From positions 1 to 6,733 of the forward strand of contig JAFWCS010000139.1 in the NCBI GenBank assembly GCA_017534365.1: 6,733 bases of DNA. The letters are read 5' to 3'. This stretch comes from Clostridia bacterium (lineage in GTDB: Bacteria; Bacillota; Clostridia; Oscillospirales; Acutalibacteraceae). This document shows, piece by piece, positions 1-6,223 of this stretch. Each line of letters starts with the position of its first letter. The first letter of the stretch is position 1. The position numbers were made by a program, and so were the translations under genes. Under the pieces are notes generated by a model. The model had not been told where the DNA came from, searched no databases, and worked only from the letters and a program-made list of their open reading frames with translations.

Positions 1-255
1 GATGGTTTCATAGTTCGCGCCGCCGCCCTCGCCGGCCGCCTTTTTGATGATGCGGTCGATGTTGTCGTTCGGCACGTTGTTGGCCTTCGCCTTGGCGATG
101 ACGTCCTTGAGCTTGGAGTTGGAGGCGGGGTCGGGGCCGCCCTCACGCACGCAGACGGCGATCTCTCTGCCGATCTTGGTGAAGACCTTTGCGCGCGCGT
201 TATCGGTCTTTTCTTTTTTGCGTTTGATGGTGCTCCATTTGGAATGGCCGGACAT
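1..255 (-). CDS. yebC: YebC/PmpR family protein, N-terminal 85 residues (gene runs off the left edge)
   Basis: The translation opens [16 protein letters not shown] and continues through [10 protein letters not shown], an EGGPDP stretch, [16 protein letters not shown] and [11 protein letters not shown]. This is the hallmark N-terminal domain of the YebC/PmpR family. Members are DNA-binding regulators in some bacteria; some members have been linked to translation through difficult proline stretches, so the cytoplasmic role here could be either. Only about a third of the usual ~240 residues is inside the window, and no frameshift is visible. The start at 253-255 is the conserved MSGHSKW start and has a Shine-Dalgarno AAGGGA (261-266) five bases upstream. 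The gene lies 60 bp after the lipoprotein gene on the same strand and has its own consensus promoter in that gap. The family assignment is secure; the molecular role in this organism is not. Confidence 0.95.
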   Translation of the reverse strand, partial: MSGHSKWSTIKRKKEKTDNARAKVFTKIGREIAVCVREGGPDPASNSKLKDVIAKAKANNVPNDNIDRIIKKAAGEGGGANYETI

Positions 256-289
256 ACAGTTCCCTTCTCTCTGTAATATTCACGCAGAC

Positions 290-319
290 ATTATATACTA
301 TTTGCGGGCGGGTTGTCAA
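290..319 (-). promoter_or_regulatory. Consensus sigma-A promoter for yebC
   Basis: Read on the minus strand, there is a perfect -35 box TTGACA (319-314), an 18-bp spacer and a perfect -10 box TATAAT (295-290). Transcription would start near position 283, giving a leader of roughly 28 nt before the yebC ATG at 255. The -35 box contains the TGA stop codon (318-316) of the lipoprotein gene, so the promoter begins exactly where that gene ends. No activator or repressor site is recognised, so expression is probably strong and constitutive. No intrinsic terminator is visible between the lipoprotein gene and yebC, so read-through from the upstream operon may add to this promoter. Confidence 0.85.
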
Positions 320-813
320 GTGGGATCGGCCGTTGCCGTGCCCGCAGCCGTCGCCGTGCCCGCAGCCGTCGCCGTGCCCGCAGCCGTCGCCGTGCCTGCG
401 GCCGTCGCCGTGCCCGCGGCCGTTTCCACCGGCATGGGATCTTCGCCGATGTTGAACGCCGCGTTGTCGGGAATGGACAGGGTGACCTTGCCTTCGCTGT
501 CGGTGAAGGAAACCAGACGCAGCACCTCCTGACTTTCCACGTTGAGCAGGATCGTGTAACGGCCGTTGGTCGAGGTCAGTGTGAGCTGCGCGGTTTCTTC
601 ATTATAAACGTAGGTGCCGCGCAGACGCAGGCCGTCGTTGGAATCCGAGAAGGAAAAGTTGCCGTCCTCTTTGAAAAGCAGCGTCGGCTCTTCAAACCGG
701 TTGGCAGGATCGTTGTAAGTATAGGCGGCTTTGAATACCACCGGCTTCGGGCTGCAGGCCGCGCAGGCGAAGAGCATCAGCAGGCATAAGAGGATTGCAA
801 GCAGTTTTTTCAT
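316..813 (-). CDS. Small secreted lipoprotein with C-terminal TAAGTA hexapeptide repeats
   Basis: This is a 165-residue protein. Residues 1-20 form a lipoprotein signal peptide: a KK n-region, a Leu-rich core, and two candidate lipidated cysteines in LFACAAC (Cys17 and Cys20; the latter is followed by SPKP). Predicted location is the outer face of the membrane. Residues 22-115 are a small, probably beta-rich domain with F/Y-G-T-Y and T-L-T-type strand alternation (for example LLFKEDGNFSF and LRGTYVYNEE), like the small lipocalin-like lipoproteins common in gut Firmicutes; no specific family is recognised. Residues 131-160 are five TAAGTA hexapeptides, a low-complexity Ala/Thr/Gly tail, ending TADPT. 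The start at 811-813 is preferred because AAGGGAG (828-822) lies eight bases upstream. A further in-frame ATG at 829-831 overlaps the yitT stop as ATGA but lacks a Shine-Dalgarno. The gene is 14 bp downstream of yitT and likely cotranscribed. Function unknown. Confidence 0.85.
   Translation of the reverse strand: MKKLLAILLCLLMLFACAACSPKPVVFKAAYTYNDPANRFEEPTLLFKEDGNFSFSDSNDGLRLRGTYVYNEETAQLTLTSTNGRYTILLNVESQEVLRLVSFTDSEGKVTLSIPDNAAFNIGEDPMPVETAAGTATAAGTATAAGTATAAGTATAAGTATADPT
329..424 (-). repeat. 18-bp tandem repeat, five copies, inside the lipoprotein gene
   Basis: The plus-strand unit is GCCGTGCCCGCAGCCGTC. Copies at 335-352, 353-370 and 371-388 are identical; 389-406 differs at two positions and 407-424 at two. 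A partial unit (329-334) precedes them. The perfect period-18 tract spans 335-396. The unit length is a multiple of three, so gain or loss of copies changes the protein by a TAAGTA hexapeptide without shifting the frame. The identity of the three copies nearest the 3' end of the gene suggests recent slipped-strand duplication. Confidence 0.95.
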
Positions 814-821
814 GAGGAAAT

Positions 822-828
822 CTCCCTT
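822..828 (-). promoter_or_regulatory. Shine-Dalgarno that decides the lipoprotein start
   Basis: The minus strand reads AAGGGAG at 828-822, eight bases before the ATG at 813. The alternative upstream ATG at 831-829 has only TTTCAAAAAACATT before it, with no Shine-Dalgarno, although it overlaps the yitT stop in an ATGA arrangement that could allow translational coupling. The downstream start is therefore preferred. Confidence 0.7.
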
Positions 829-1697
829 CATAATGTTTTTTGAAAGCCGTTGCCGAGAATTTCGTTGGCTTCGCTGACGATGATAAACGTGTGATCGTCC
901 ACGGCCTTCGCCGTTTTGATGATCGTGTTGATTTCGTGCCGCCGCGCGACGCACATGAGCATGTTTTTGTTTTCGCCGGTGTAGGCGCCCTCTACCGGAA
1001 GGATGGAAACGCCGCGCCGCGAGGAGGTGATGATCGCGTTTGCAACTTCGTGCGCCTTGTCCGTGATGATCATCAGCAGCTTGCCGCTGCCCGCGCCGTA
1101 GATCATGGCGTCGATCACCTTCGTGCTCACAAAGATGGCGATGATCGCATACAGGCCGCTTTCGATGCTGCGGAAAGCGATCATGTTTGCGGTCACGACC
1201 GCCGCGTCCGCCAGGCGCACCACCGTGCCGACCGTGATGTGCGGCCAGCGCTGATGGATCAGGCGGCCGACGATGTCCGTGCCGCCGCTGGTAGCGCCCG
1301 TGATCATGATCAGCCCCAGCCCGGCGCCCTCGATCGCGCCGCAGAGCAGGGCGGCGAGGATTTTGTCGCCCTGATAGGCCGGCAGGAACATGGCAAACAG
1401 GTCGAGCGCCGCCGCGAGGATCACGGTTACGCAGAGGGTGCGCAAAACGCTTTTTTTGCCGATGAAGATCCACATCAGGATCAGCAGCGGCAGATTCAGC
1501 AGCAGGCTCAGCACGCCGACCGGCACGCCGGTGAACCGGTTGAGCAGGATCGCGAGACCGGTCAGGCCGCTCTGCGCAATGGCGTTGGGCAGCGCAAAGC
1601 TGTTGACAGCGGTTGCGTAAAGCGCGCAGCCGATGATCCAGCAGCCGCCGTCACGCAGCAGGTTGAGCGCCTGCCTGGCTTTTTCACTTTTCGGCAT
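828..1697 (-). CDS. YitT family membrane protein with C-terminal DUF2179 domain
   Basis: The 289-residue protein fits the YitT/YpjC/YvjA family in length and layout. Hydrophobic segments lie at about 16-34, 42-75, 85-106, 112-134 and 158-197, with the conserved-looking patches NSFALPNAIAQSGLTGLA and ITGATSGGTDIVGR (residues about 32-49 and 132-145). Residues about 200-285 form the soluble DUF2179 domain, starting GKLLMIITDKAHEVANAI and including RGVSILPVEGAYTGE. Family members are integral membrane proteins of unknown transport or sensing role; a specific substrate cannot be named. The start at 1695-1697 (MPKSEK) is chosen because GAGAGGGGGG lies just upstream, and longer in-frame extensions lack membrane or family character. 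It overlaps the 3' end of mrnC by 14 nt, and the TGA stop (830-828) is 14 bp before the lipoprotein ATG, indicating one transcription unit. No defect is seen. Confidence 0.92.
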   Translation of the reverse strand: MPKSEKARQALNLLRDGGCWIIGCALYATAVNSFALPNAIAQSGLTGLAILLNRFTGVPVGVLSLLLNLPLLILMWIFIGKKSVLRTLCVTVILAAALDLFAMFLPAYQGDKILAALLCGAIEGAGLGLIMITGATSGGTDIVGRLIHQRWPHITVGTVVRLADAAVVTANMIAFRSIESGLYAIIAIFVSTKVIDAMIYGAGSGKLLMIITDKAHEVANAIITSSRRGVSILPVEGAYTGENKNMLMCVARRHEINTIIKTAKAVDDHTFIIVSEANEILGNGFQKTL

Positions 1698-2103
1698 CCG
1701 TTTGCCCCCCCTCTCGCGGGATCGCGTCAAACAGCAGCCGGATGCGTGCAAGCTCGCCCCGCAGATACAGCCAGCCGAACAGGCATTCCAGCCCCGTGGC
1801 ATAGTGATAATCCGCCGCGGAAGCGTGCTTCGGGATGCCGCCGGGATGGGCGTTGCGCCCGCGCTTGAAGACGGCAGTTTCCTCTTCGGTCAACAGCGGC
1901 AGGAGCGCGGACGCGGACGCGGCCTGCGCCGCCGCGCAAACGCGCCTGGTCGCCTGCTGATGCAGGGCGCTGACCGGCTGATTCGCCCGGCTGAGCAGCT
2001 CCCCGCGCACCAGAAGATCGAACACGGTGTCGCCGATGAAGGCCAGCGCCAGCGGGCTGAGCGCGGCGGTGTCGACCGCCGCGGGTAAAAGTGTTTCCGT
2101 CAT
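1684..2103 (-). CDS. mrnC: Mini-ribonuclease III (MrnC)
   Basis: The 139-residue protein is a stand-alone RNase III catalytic domain without a double-stranded-RNA-binding domain, as expected for Mini-III. Key elements are LALAFIGDTVFDLLVR (residues 18-33, with Asp25 in the catalytic GD motif), LTEEETAVFKRGRNAH (71-86), and YATGLECLFGWLYL (101-114, with Glu106 as the second metal-binding acid). In Bacillus subtilis the enzyme trims the ends of 23S rRNA precursor in assembling 50S particles; the same role is inferred here. The start at 2101-2103 (MTETLL) follows AAAGG six bases upstream; an upstream TTG in the same frame (2130) would overlap obg and is less likely. The ATG is 10 bp after the obg stop, and the gene's TGA (1686-1684) overlaps the yitT start. 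Placement beside obg suits a ribosome-maturation operon. Confidence 0.92.
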   Translation of the reverse strand: MTETLLPAAVDTAALSPLALAFIGDTVFDLLVRGELLSRANQPVSALHQQATRRVCAAAQAASASALLPLLTEEETAVFKRGRNAHPGGIPKHASAADYHYATGLECLFGWLYLRGELARIRLLFDAIPREGGQTDAEK

Positions 2104-2113
2104 AATCCGCCTT

Positions 2114-3385
2114 TCAGTTTCTGTAGTCAAATTCCAGATCGTAAATGGAGACTGTGTCGCCCTCCTGGATGCCGCGCGCCTTCAGCGCGTCGATGATGCC
2201 GGAGGAGATCAGCACGCGCTGGAAATACTGCAGGGATTCATAATCCTCCAGATCCGCGCGCTGCAGGATCTTGAGCAGCCATTCGGCTTCCACAAAATAG
2301 ACGCCGTCGCGTTCGGTGATCCGGAAGCCGCGGTCGCTCTGCTTCTCAAACAGGGCGGCGGGGATCGCTTCGGTCTCATAGCGTTTGATCGGCGGCAGGG
2401 TCTGCAGCTTGTTCCAGACCGCCTGCACCACAGCGTCCGTGCCCTCGGCGATCGGCGCGCACATGGTCAGGAATTCATAGCCGCGTTCCTCAAAATAGCC
2501 GCGCAGCCGCGCGATCTGCTCGTCGCTCGCCAGATCCACCTTGTTGGCCACCACGATCTGCGGACGCTCCGCCAGCGCGGGATCAAACACCGCAAGCTCG
2601 CGGTTGATGACGTTGAAATCCTCGATCGGGTCGCGCCCCTCGCTGCCGGCGGCATCCAGGATATGCACCAGCAGGCGGCAGCGGTCCACGTGGCGCAGGA
2701 ATTCGTGACCGAGGCCGACGCCCTCGCCCGCGCCCTCGATCAGGCCGGGGATATCCGCCATGACGAAGGAATTGCCCTCGCCCATGGAGACCACGCCCAG
2801 CACGGGCGTCAGGGTAGTAAAATGATAGTTCGCGATGATGGGCTTGGCCTCGCTGACGACCGAAACGAGCGTGGATTTGCCCACGTTCGGAAAACCGAGC
2901 AGCCCGACGTCCGCAAGGAGCTTGAGCTCAAGCTGCACTTCCCATTCCTCGCCGGGGGTGCCGTCTTTCGCAAAGCGGGGCACCTGCCGGGTCGGCGTCG
3001 CAAAATGCGGATTCCCCCAGCCCCCGCGGCCGCCCTTGGCGGCAATAAACGGCGTGTCGTCGGATAGATCCGCCATGACCGCGCCGCTCTCGACTTCGCG
3101 GATGATCGTGCCGCGCGGCACGCGGATGATCAGATCCTCGCCGCGCTTGCCGCTCTTGCGCCCGCCGGCGCCGTTGCTGCCGTTCTGGGCGGTGTATTTG
3201 CGTTTGTAGCGGAAATCGGCCAGCGTGGAGAGGTTGTCGTCCACCTGAAAGACGATGTTGCCGCCGCGCCCGCCGTCGCCGCCGTCCGGTCCGCCGGCCG
3301 CAACGTATTTTTCGCGGCGAAAGCTCACTGCGCCGTTGCCGCCGTTGCCGGCTTTGATTTTGATTTTTGCAATATCGACAAACAT
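2114..3385 (-). CDS. obg: Obg family GTPase, 50S ribosome assembly
   Basis: The 423-residue protein has the full Obg architecture. Residues 1-158 form the Gly-rich Obg fold, opening MFVDIAKIKIKAGNGGNG with FRREKYVAAGGPDGGDGG and KGGRGGWGN. The G domain at about 159-335 has G1 GFPNVGKS (164-171), the FTTLTPVLGVV switch I region, G3 DIPG (211-214) and G4 NKVD (281-284). Residues about 345-423 form the C-terminal OCT domain, ending DTVSIYDLEFDY. Obg binds the 50S subunit late in assembly and links GTP/ppGpp status to growth and sporulation in model Firmicutes. The G5 position reads MCA rather than the usual ISA, a mild variation. The start at 3383-3385 is preceded by AGGAG (3397-3393) seven bases upstream; longer in-frame starts would cover that site. 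It is first in the minus-strand operon and has its own promoter. Confidence 0.97.
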   Translation of the reverse strand: MFVDIAKIKIKAGNGGNGAVSFRREKYVAAGGPDGGDGGRGGNIVFQVDDNLSTLADFRYKRKYTAQNGSNGAGGRKSGKRGEDLIIRVPRGTIIREVESGAVMADLSDDTPFIAAKGGRGGWGNPHFATPTRQVPRFAKDGTPGEEWEVQLELKLLADVGLLGFPNVGKSTLVSVVSEAKPIIANYHFTTLTPVLGVVSMGEGNSFVMADIPGLIEGAGEGVGLGHEFLRHVDRCRLLVHILDAAGSEGRDPIEDFNVINRELAVFDPALAERPQIVVANKVDLASDEQIARLRGYFEERGYEFLTMCAPIAEGTDAVVQAVWNKLQTLPPIKRYETEAIPAALFEKQSDRGFRITERDGVYFVEAEWLLKILQRADLEDYESLQYFQRVLISSGIIDALKARGIQEGDTVSIYDLEFDYRN

Positions 3386-3418
3386 AGTTCTTCTCCTGTA
3401 AATCATTGCCTCCCATAG

Positions 3419-3447
3419 ATTATAGCCGAAACCCCCGCGTTTCGCAA
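3419..3447 (-). promoter_or_regulatory. Sigma-A promoter for the obg operon
   Basis: On the minus strand the -35 box is TTGCGA (3447-3442, four of six consensus bases), followed by a 17-bp spacer and a perfect -10 TATAAT (3424-3419). Transcription would start near 3412, leaving a short leader of about 27 nt that includes the obg Shine-Dalgarno. The spacer contains a 6-bp inverted repeat, described separately. Spacing and box quality make this the best obg promoter in the divergent region. Confidence 0.75.
3427..3444. promoter_or_regulatory. Inverted repeat CGAAAC-N6-GTTTCG within the obg promoter spacer
   Basis: Arms CGAAAC (3427-3432) and GTTTCG (3439-3444) are perfect inverted copies separated by CCCCGC. 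The element fills the spacer of the predicted obg promoter and touches its -35 box, so a bound repressor would block RNA polymerase. It could also be chance, because arms of six bases are short. No known operator family is recognised. Confidence 0.3.
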
Positions 3448-3530
3448 TAGAAAAATCGGCGGCAGAGAAAAATTATTATTATGTTATTATATTATTTACA
3501 ATTATTTTACTATCATTTTTTCCGAAAGTA

Positions 3531-3539
3531 TGCTATACT
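3531..3539 (+). promoter_or_regulatory. Probable extended -10 promoter for the DUF512-der-ruvC operon
   Basis: TGCTATACT (3531-3539) is an extended -10 motif (TGn then TATACT, five of six consensus bases). No good -35 box lies 16-18 bp upstream, which is tolerated in extended -10 promoters, and an AT-rich tract precedes it. A second -10-like GATAAT lies at 3544-3549. The start would be near 3546, giving a leader of about 45 nt before the ATG at 3591. Confidence 0.5.
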
Positions 3540-3590
3540 ATACGATAATCATGAAGATGTTAAAATCGGGGAGTATCGGCAGGTGAGAGC

Positions 3591-4901
3591 ATGGCAGTCA
3601 AGATCACGGGGATCGACCCGGGCAGCATCGCGCAAAAAAAGCGGATCGCGCCGGGCGACACGCTCCTGACCGTCAACGGCCGGGAGATCCGGGACGTGCT
3701 CGATTACCGCTTCTATCTGAATGACGGCAAGCTGCGTCTGGAGCTCCTGACCGCCGGGGGCAGACGCCGCCGCGTCACGATCCGCAAGGAGGAGACCGCG
3801 GACATCGGCCTGCAGTTTGCGACCTATCTGATGGATCAGCAGCGCAGCTGCAGAAACAACTGCGTCTTCTGCTTCATCGATCAGCTGCCGGCGGGGTTGC
3901 GGGAGAGCCTGTATTTCAAGGATGACGACGCGCGCCTGTCCTTCCTGTTCGGCAATTACATCACGCTGACCAATCTCACGGATGCCGAGGCGGACCGCAT
4001 CATCGAGATGCACATCAGCCCGGTGAACGTGTCGGTGCATACGATGGACCCGGCGCTGCGCGTGAAAATGATGAAGAACCGCTTTGCCGGCGAAGCCCTG
4101 CGCTTCCTTCACCGGTTCGCCGACGCCGGGATCGCGATGAACACGCAGCTCGTGCTCTGCCCCGGGATCAACGACGGACCGGCGCTCGCGCAGAGCCTGG
4201 ACGCCCAGTTCGCGCTCTATCCGGCGGTGCAGAGCGTGGCCGCCGTGCCCGTGGGGCTGACGGACCACCGCGACGGGCTGCCGGCGCTGGAACCGTTCAC
4301 GCCGGAAACGGCGGCGGCGGTGATCGATCTGATCGACGAAAAAAACGCCGCGTTCCGCGCGCAGCACGGCGAAACGATCGCCTACGCCGCAGATGAGTTT
4401 TATCTCAAGGCGGGGCGGCCGATGCCGGGGATGGACTATTACAACGATTTTCCGCAGCTGGAAAACGGCGTGGGCATGTGGACGCTGATGCGCACGGAAT
4501 TTGACGAAGCGCTCGCGGCCTGCGGCGCGCACGTGCCGGAACGCGCGGTGACCTGCGTGACCGGCGCGGCGGCGTATCCGCTGATTTCGGCGCTGGCGGA
4601 TGCGGCGATGGAGAAGTTTCCGCAGCTGACCGTGCGGACCGTGCGGGCAGAGAACCGTCCGTTCGGCAGCAAAATCACAGTCTCCGGGCTGCTGTGCGGC
4701 GCGGATATCGCCGCGGCGCTGGAAGGGTTGCCGCTCGGCGAGGGCGTGATCATCCCGCCGAACTGTTTAAAGAGCGATGAAGAGATCTTTCTGGACGATA
4801 TGACGGTGCCCGAGCTGGAAGCGCGGCTCGGCGTCCCGGTGATCAAACAGAAAAACGGCAGCGGCGAAGCGCTGCTGCAAGCAATGATCGGAGGTGCCTG
4901 A
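3591..4901 (+). CDS. DUF512 protein: PDZ domain plus radical-SAM-like domain
   Basis: The 436-residue protein has an N-terminal PDZ-like domain (about 3-65) with IAPGDTLLTVNGREIRDVLDYRF. It is followed by a radical-SAM-type region with the cluster motif C87-x3-C91-x2-C94 in CRNNCVFCFIDQLP, then the family signature LYFKDDDARLSFLFGNYITLTN (about 107-128). The C-terminal half (about 221-430) is DUF512, with YAADEFYLKAG and GAAAYPLISAL. The three Cys would bind a [4Fe-4S] cluster and S-adenosylmethionine; the substrate is unknown. The ATG at 3591 has AGGTGA (3581-3586) four bases upstream. The TGA stop overlaps the der ATG by one base (TGATG), so the two are translationally coupled. Adjacency to der is a recurring arrangement in Clostridia. 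The protein is full length with no damage seen; the function is not known, though a link to translation or ribosome assembly is a reasonable inference. Confidence 0.93.
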   Translation: MAVKITGIDPGSIAQKKRIAPGDTLLTVNGREIRDVLDYRFYLNDGKLRLELLTAGGRRRRVTIRKEETADIGLQFATYLMDQQRSCRNNCVFCFIDQLPAGLRESLYFKDDDARLSFLFGNYITLTNLTDAEADRIIEMHISPVNVSVHTMDPALRVKMMKNRFAGEALRFLHRFADAGIAMNTQLVLCPGINDGPALAQSLDAQFALYPAVQSVAAVPVGLTDHRDGLPALEPFTPETAAAVIDLIDEKNAAFRAQHGETIAYAADEFYLKAGRPMPGMDYYNDFPQLENGVGMWTLMRTEFDEALAACGAHVPERAVTCVTGAAAYPLISALADAAMEKFPQLTVRTVRAENRPFGSKITVSGLLCGADIAAALEGLPLGEGVIIPPNCLKSDEEIFLDDMTVPELEARLGVPVIKQKNGSGEALLQAMIGGA

Positions 4902-6223
4902 TGGCAGGGAATGTTGTGGCGATCGTCGGCCGCCCCAATGTGGGAAAATCGACGTTATTCAATAAACTGGTCGGCGCGAGGCTGGCGATCGTGGACGATA
5001 CGCCAGGCGTGACGCGCGACCGGATCTACGGGGACTGCGAATGGCTCGGCCGGCATTTCCTGCTGATCGATACGGGCGGCATCGAGCCGCGCGCGGACGA
5101 CGTGATCCTCAAGCAGATGCGCCGGCAGGCGCAGCTGGCCGTGGACAGTGCGGACGTGATCATTCTGGTTACGGATCTGCGCAGCGGCGTCGTTTCGAGC
5201 GACAGCGAGGTTGCGGCGATGCTGCAAAAGAGCGGCAAGCCGGTCATCCTCTGCGTCAACAAATGTGATACCGTCGGCGAGCTGCCGCCGGATTTCTATG
5301 AATTCTATAATCTCGGGCTGGGGGATCCGATCCCCGTTTCCTCCGTCCACGGCCACGGCACGGGCGACCTGCTCGATCAGGTGCTGGCCTATCTGCCGCA
5401 GGCGCCGCAGGAGGAGGAAGAGGAGGACGGCATCCGCGTGGCGGTGATCGGCAAGCCGAACGTCGGCAAATCCTCGCTGGTCAATGCCGTGCTCGGCGAG
5501 GACCGCATGATCGTCTCCGACATCGCCGGCACGACGCGGGACGCCACGGATTCGCTTGTCGAGAACGAGCACGGCAAATTCATCTTTATCGATACCGCCG
5601 GTCTGCGCCGCAAGAGCCGCGTTTATGACCAGATCGAAAAGTATTCCGTCATCCGCGCCCGCATGGCCGTCGAACGCGCGCAGGTCTGCGTGATCATGAT
5701 CGACGCCGTCGAGGGCTTCACCGAGCAGGATTCCAAGGTGGCCGGCATCGCGCATGAGATGGGCAAGGGCTGCATCATCGCGGTCAACAAATGGGACGCC
5801 GTCGAAAAGGACGGCAGGACCATGGACGGCTACCGCAAAAAGCTGATGCAGGATTTTGCGTTCATGTCCTACGCGCCGATCATCTTTATTTCCACAAAGG
5901 AAAAAATCAGAATCGACCGCCTGTTTGAATTGATCAAATTCGTCGACACGCAAAACGCCATGCGCATTCCGACCGGCCGGCTCAACGACGTGCTCGCCGA
6001 CGCTACAGCGCGGGTGCAGCCCCCGTCGGATAAGGGCAAACGGCTGAAGATCTTCTATATGACGCAGGCGTCCACCCGTCCGCCGACCTTCGTCTGCTTC
6101 GTCAACAATGCCGAGCTGTTCCACTACAGCTATCAGCGGTATCTGGACAATCAGATCCGCGGCATTTTCGGTCTGGAGGGAACGCCCACACGGTTTGTGA
6201 TCCGGGAAAGAGAGAAAAAATGA
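4901..6223 (+). CDS. der: Der (EngA) double GTPase, 50S ribosome assembly
   Basis: The 440-residue protein carries two tandem G domains and a KH-like C-terminal domain. Domain 1 has GRPNVGKS (10-17), DTPGVTRDR (33-41), DTGG (57-60) and NKCD (120-123). An acidic linker EEEEED (171-176) follows. Domain 2 has GKPNVGKSS (184-192), IAGTTRDATDS (208-218), DTAG (231-234) and NKWD (296-299). The KH-like domain (about 352-440) includes KIFYMTQAS, RPPTFVCFVN and the terminal GIFGLEGTPTRF stretch. Der binds the 50S subunit and is essential for its assembly in studied bacteria. GGAGGTG (4890-4896) lies four bases before the ATG and inside the end of the DUF512 gene. The stop codon overlaps the ruvC start in ATGA (6220-6223). 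All nucleotide-binding motifs are intact. Confidence 0.98.
   Translation: MAGNVVAIVGRPNVGKSTLFNKLVGARLAIVDDTPGVTRDRIYGDCEWLGRHFLLIDTGGIEPRADDVILKQMRRQAQLAVDSADVIILVTDLRSGVVSSDSEVAAMLQKSGKPVILCVNKCDTVGELPPDFYEFYNLGLGDPIPVSSVHGHGTGDLLDQVLAYLPQAPQEEEEEDGIRVAVIGKPNVGKSSLVNAVLGEDRMIVSDIAGTTRDATDSLVENEHGKFIFIDTAGLRRKSRVYDQIEKYSVIRARMAVERAQVCVIMIDAVEGFTEQDSKVAGIAHEMGKGCIIAVNKWDAVEKDGRTMDGYRKKLMQDFAFMSYAPIIFISTKEKIRIDRLFELIKFVDTQNAMRIPTGRLNDVLADATARVQPPSDKGKRLKIFYMTQASTRPPTFVCFVNNAELFHYSYQRYLDNQIRGIFGLEGTPTRFVIREREKK

Larger units (their letters stand above)
3386..3590. other. AT-rich divergent intergenic region between the obg and DUF512 operons
   Basis: The only sizeable non-coding gap in the window is 205 bp, and about 3466-3550 is strikingly AT-rich against GC-rich flanks, with runs such as TTATTATGTTATTATATT. 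It contains the obg promoter on the left and a probable promoter for the plus-strand operon on the right. The AT-rich block lies upstream of both and may act as an UP-element or easily melted spacer for both polymerases. No terminator, riboswitch or small-RNA structure was recognised in it. Confidence 0.6.

Noticed and set aside
329..424. CRISPR-like array
   Set aside because: Units are 18 bp and directly adjacent with no unique spacers; it is an in-frame coding tandem repeat.
840..1868. Long plus-strand open frame opposite yitT and mrnC
   Set aside because: It is antisense to two genes with clear family motifs, is rich in Arg, Asp, His and Ala as expected from a GC-rich shadow frame, and has no recognisable domain.
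2304..2830. Obg variants at switch I (TPVLGVV instead of the more usual PNLG) and at G5 (MCA for ISA)
   Set aside because: Such substitutions appear tolerated within clostridial Obg proteins, and the core P-loop, DIPG and NKVD motifs are intact, so this is not evidence of altered function.
2027..3067. 346-codon plus-strand open frame opposite obg
   Set aside because: It is a shadow of the obg reading frame; obg has complete domain structure, a Shine-Dalgarno and a promoter.
3486..3491. Second minus-strand TATAAT as an additional obg promoter
   Set aside because: No -35 match at 16-18 bp and no extended -10; it lies in an AT-rich tract where such hexamers arise by chance.
3549..4532. 327-codon minus-strand open frame opposite the DUF512 gene
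   Set aside because: It would run through the DUF512 promoter and gene, has no family features, and mirrors the codon bias of the opposite strand.
4955..6124. 389-codon minus-strand open frame opposite der
   Set aside because: der is unmistakable on the plus strand with all G motifs; the antisense translation is His/Asp/Arg-rich low-information sequence typical of a shadow frame.
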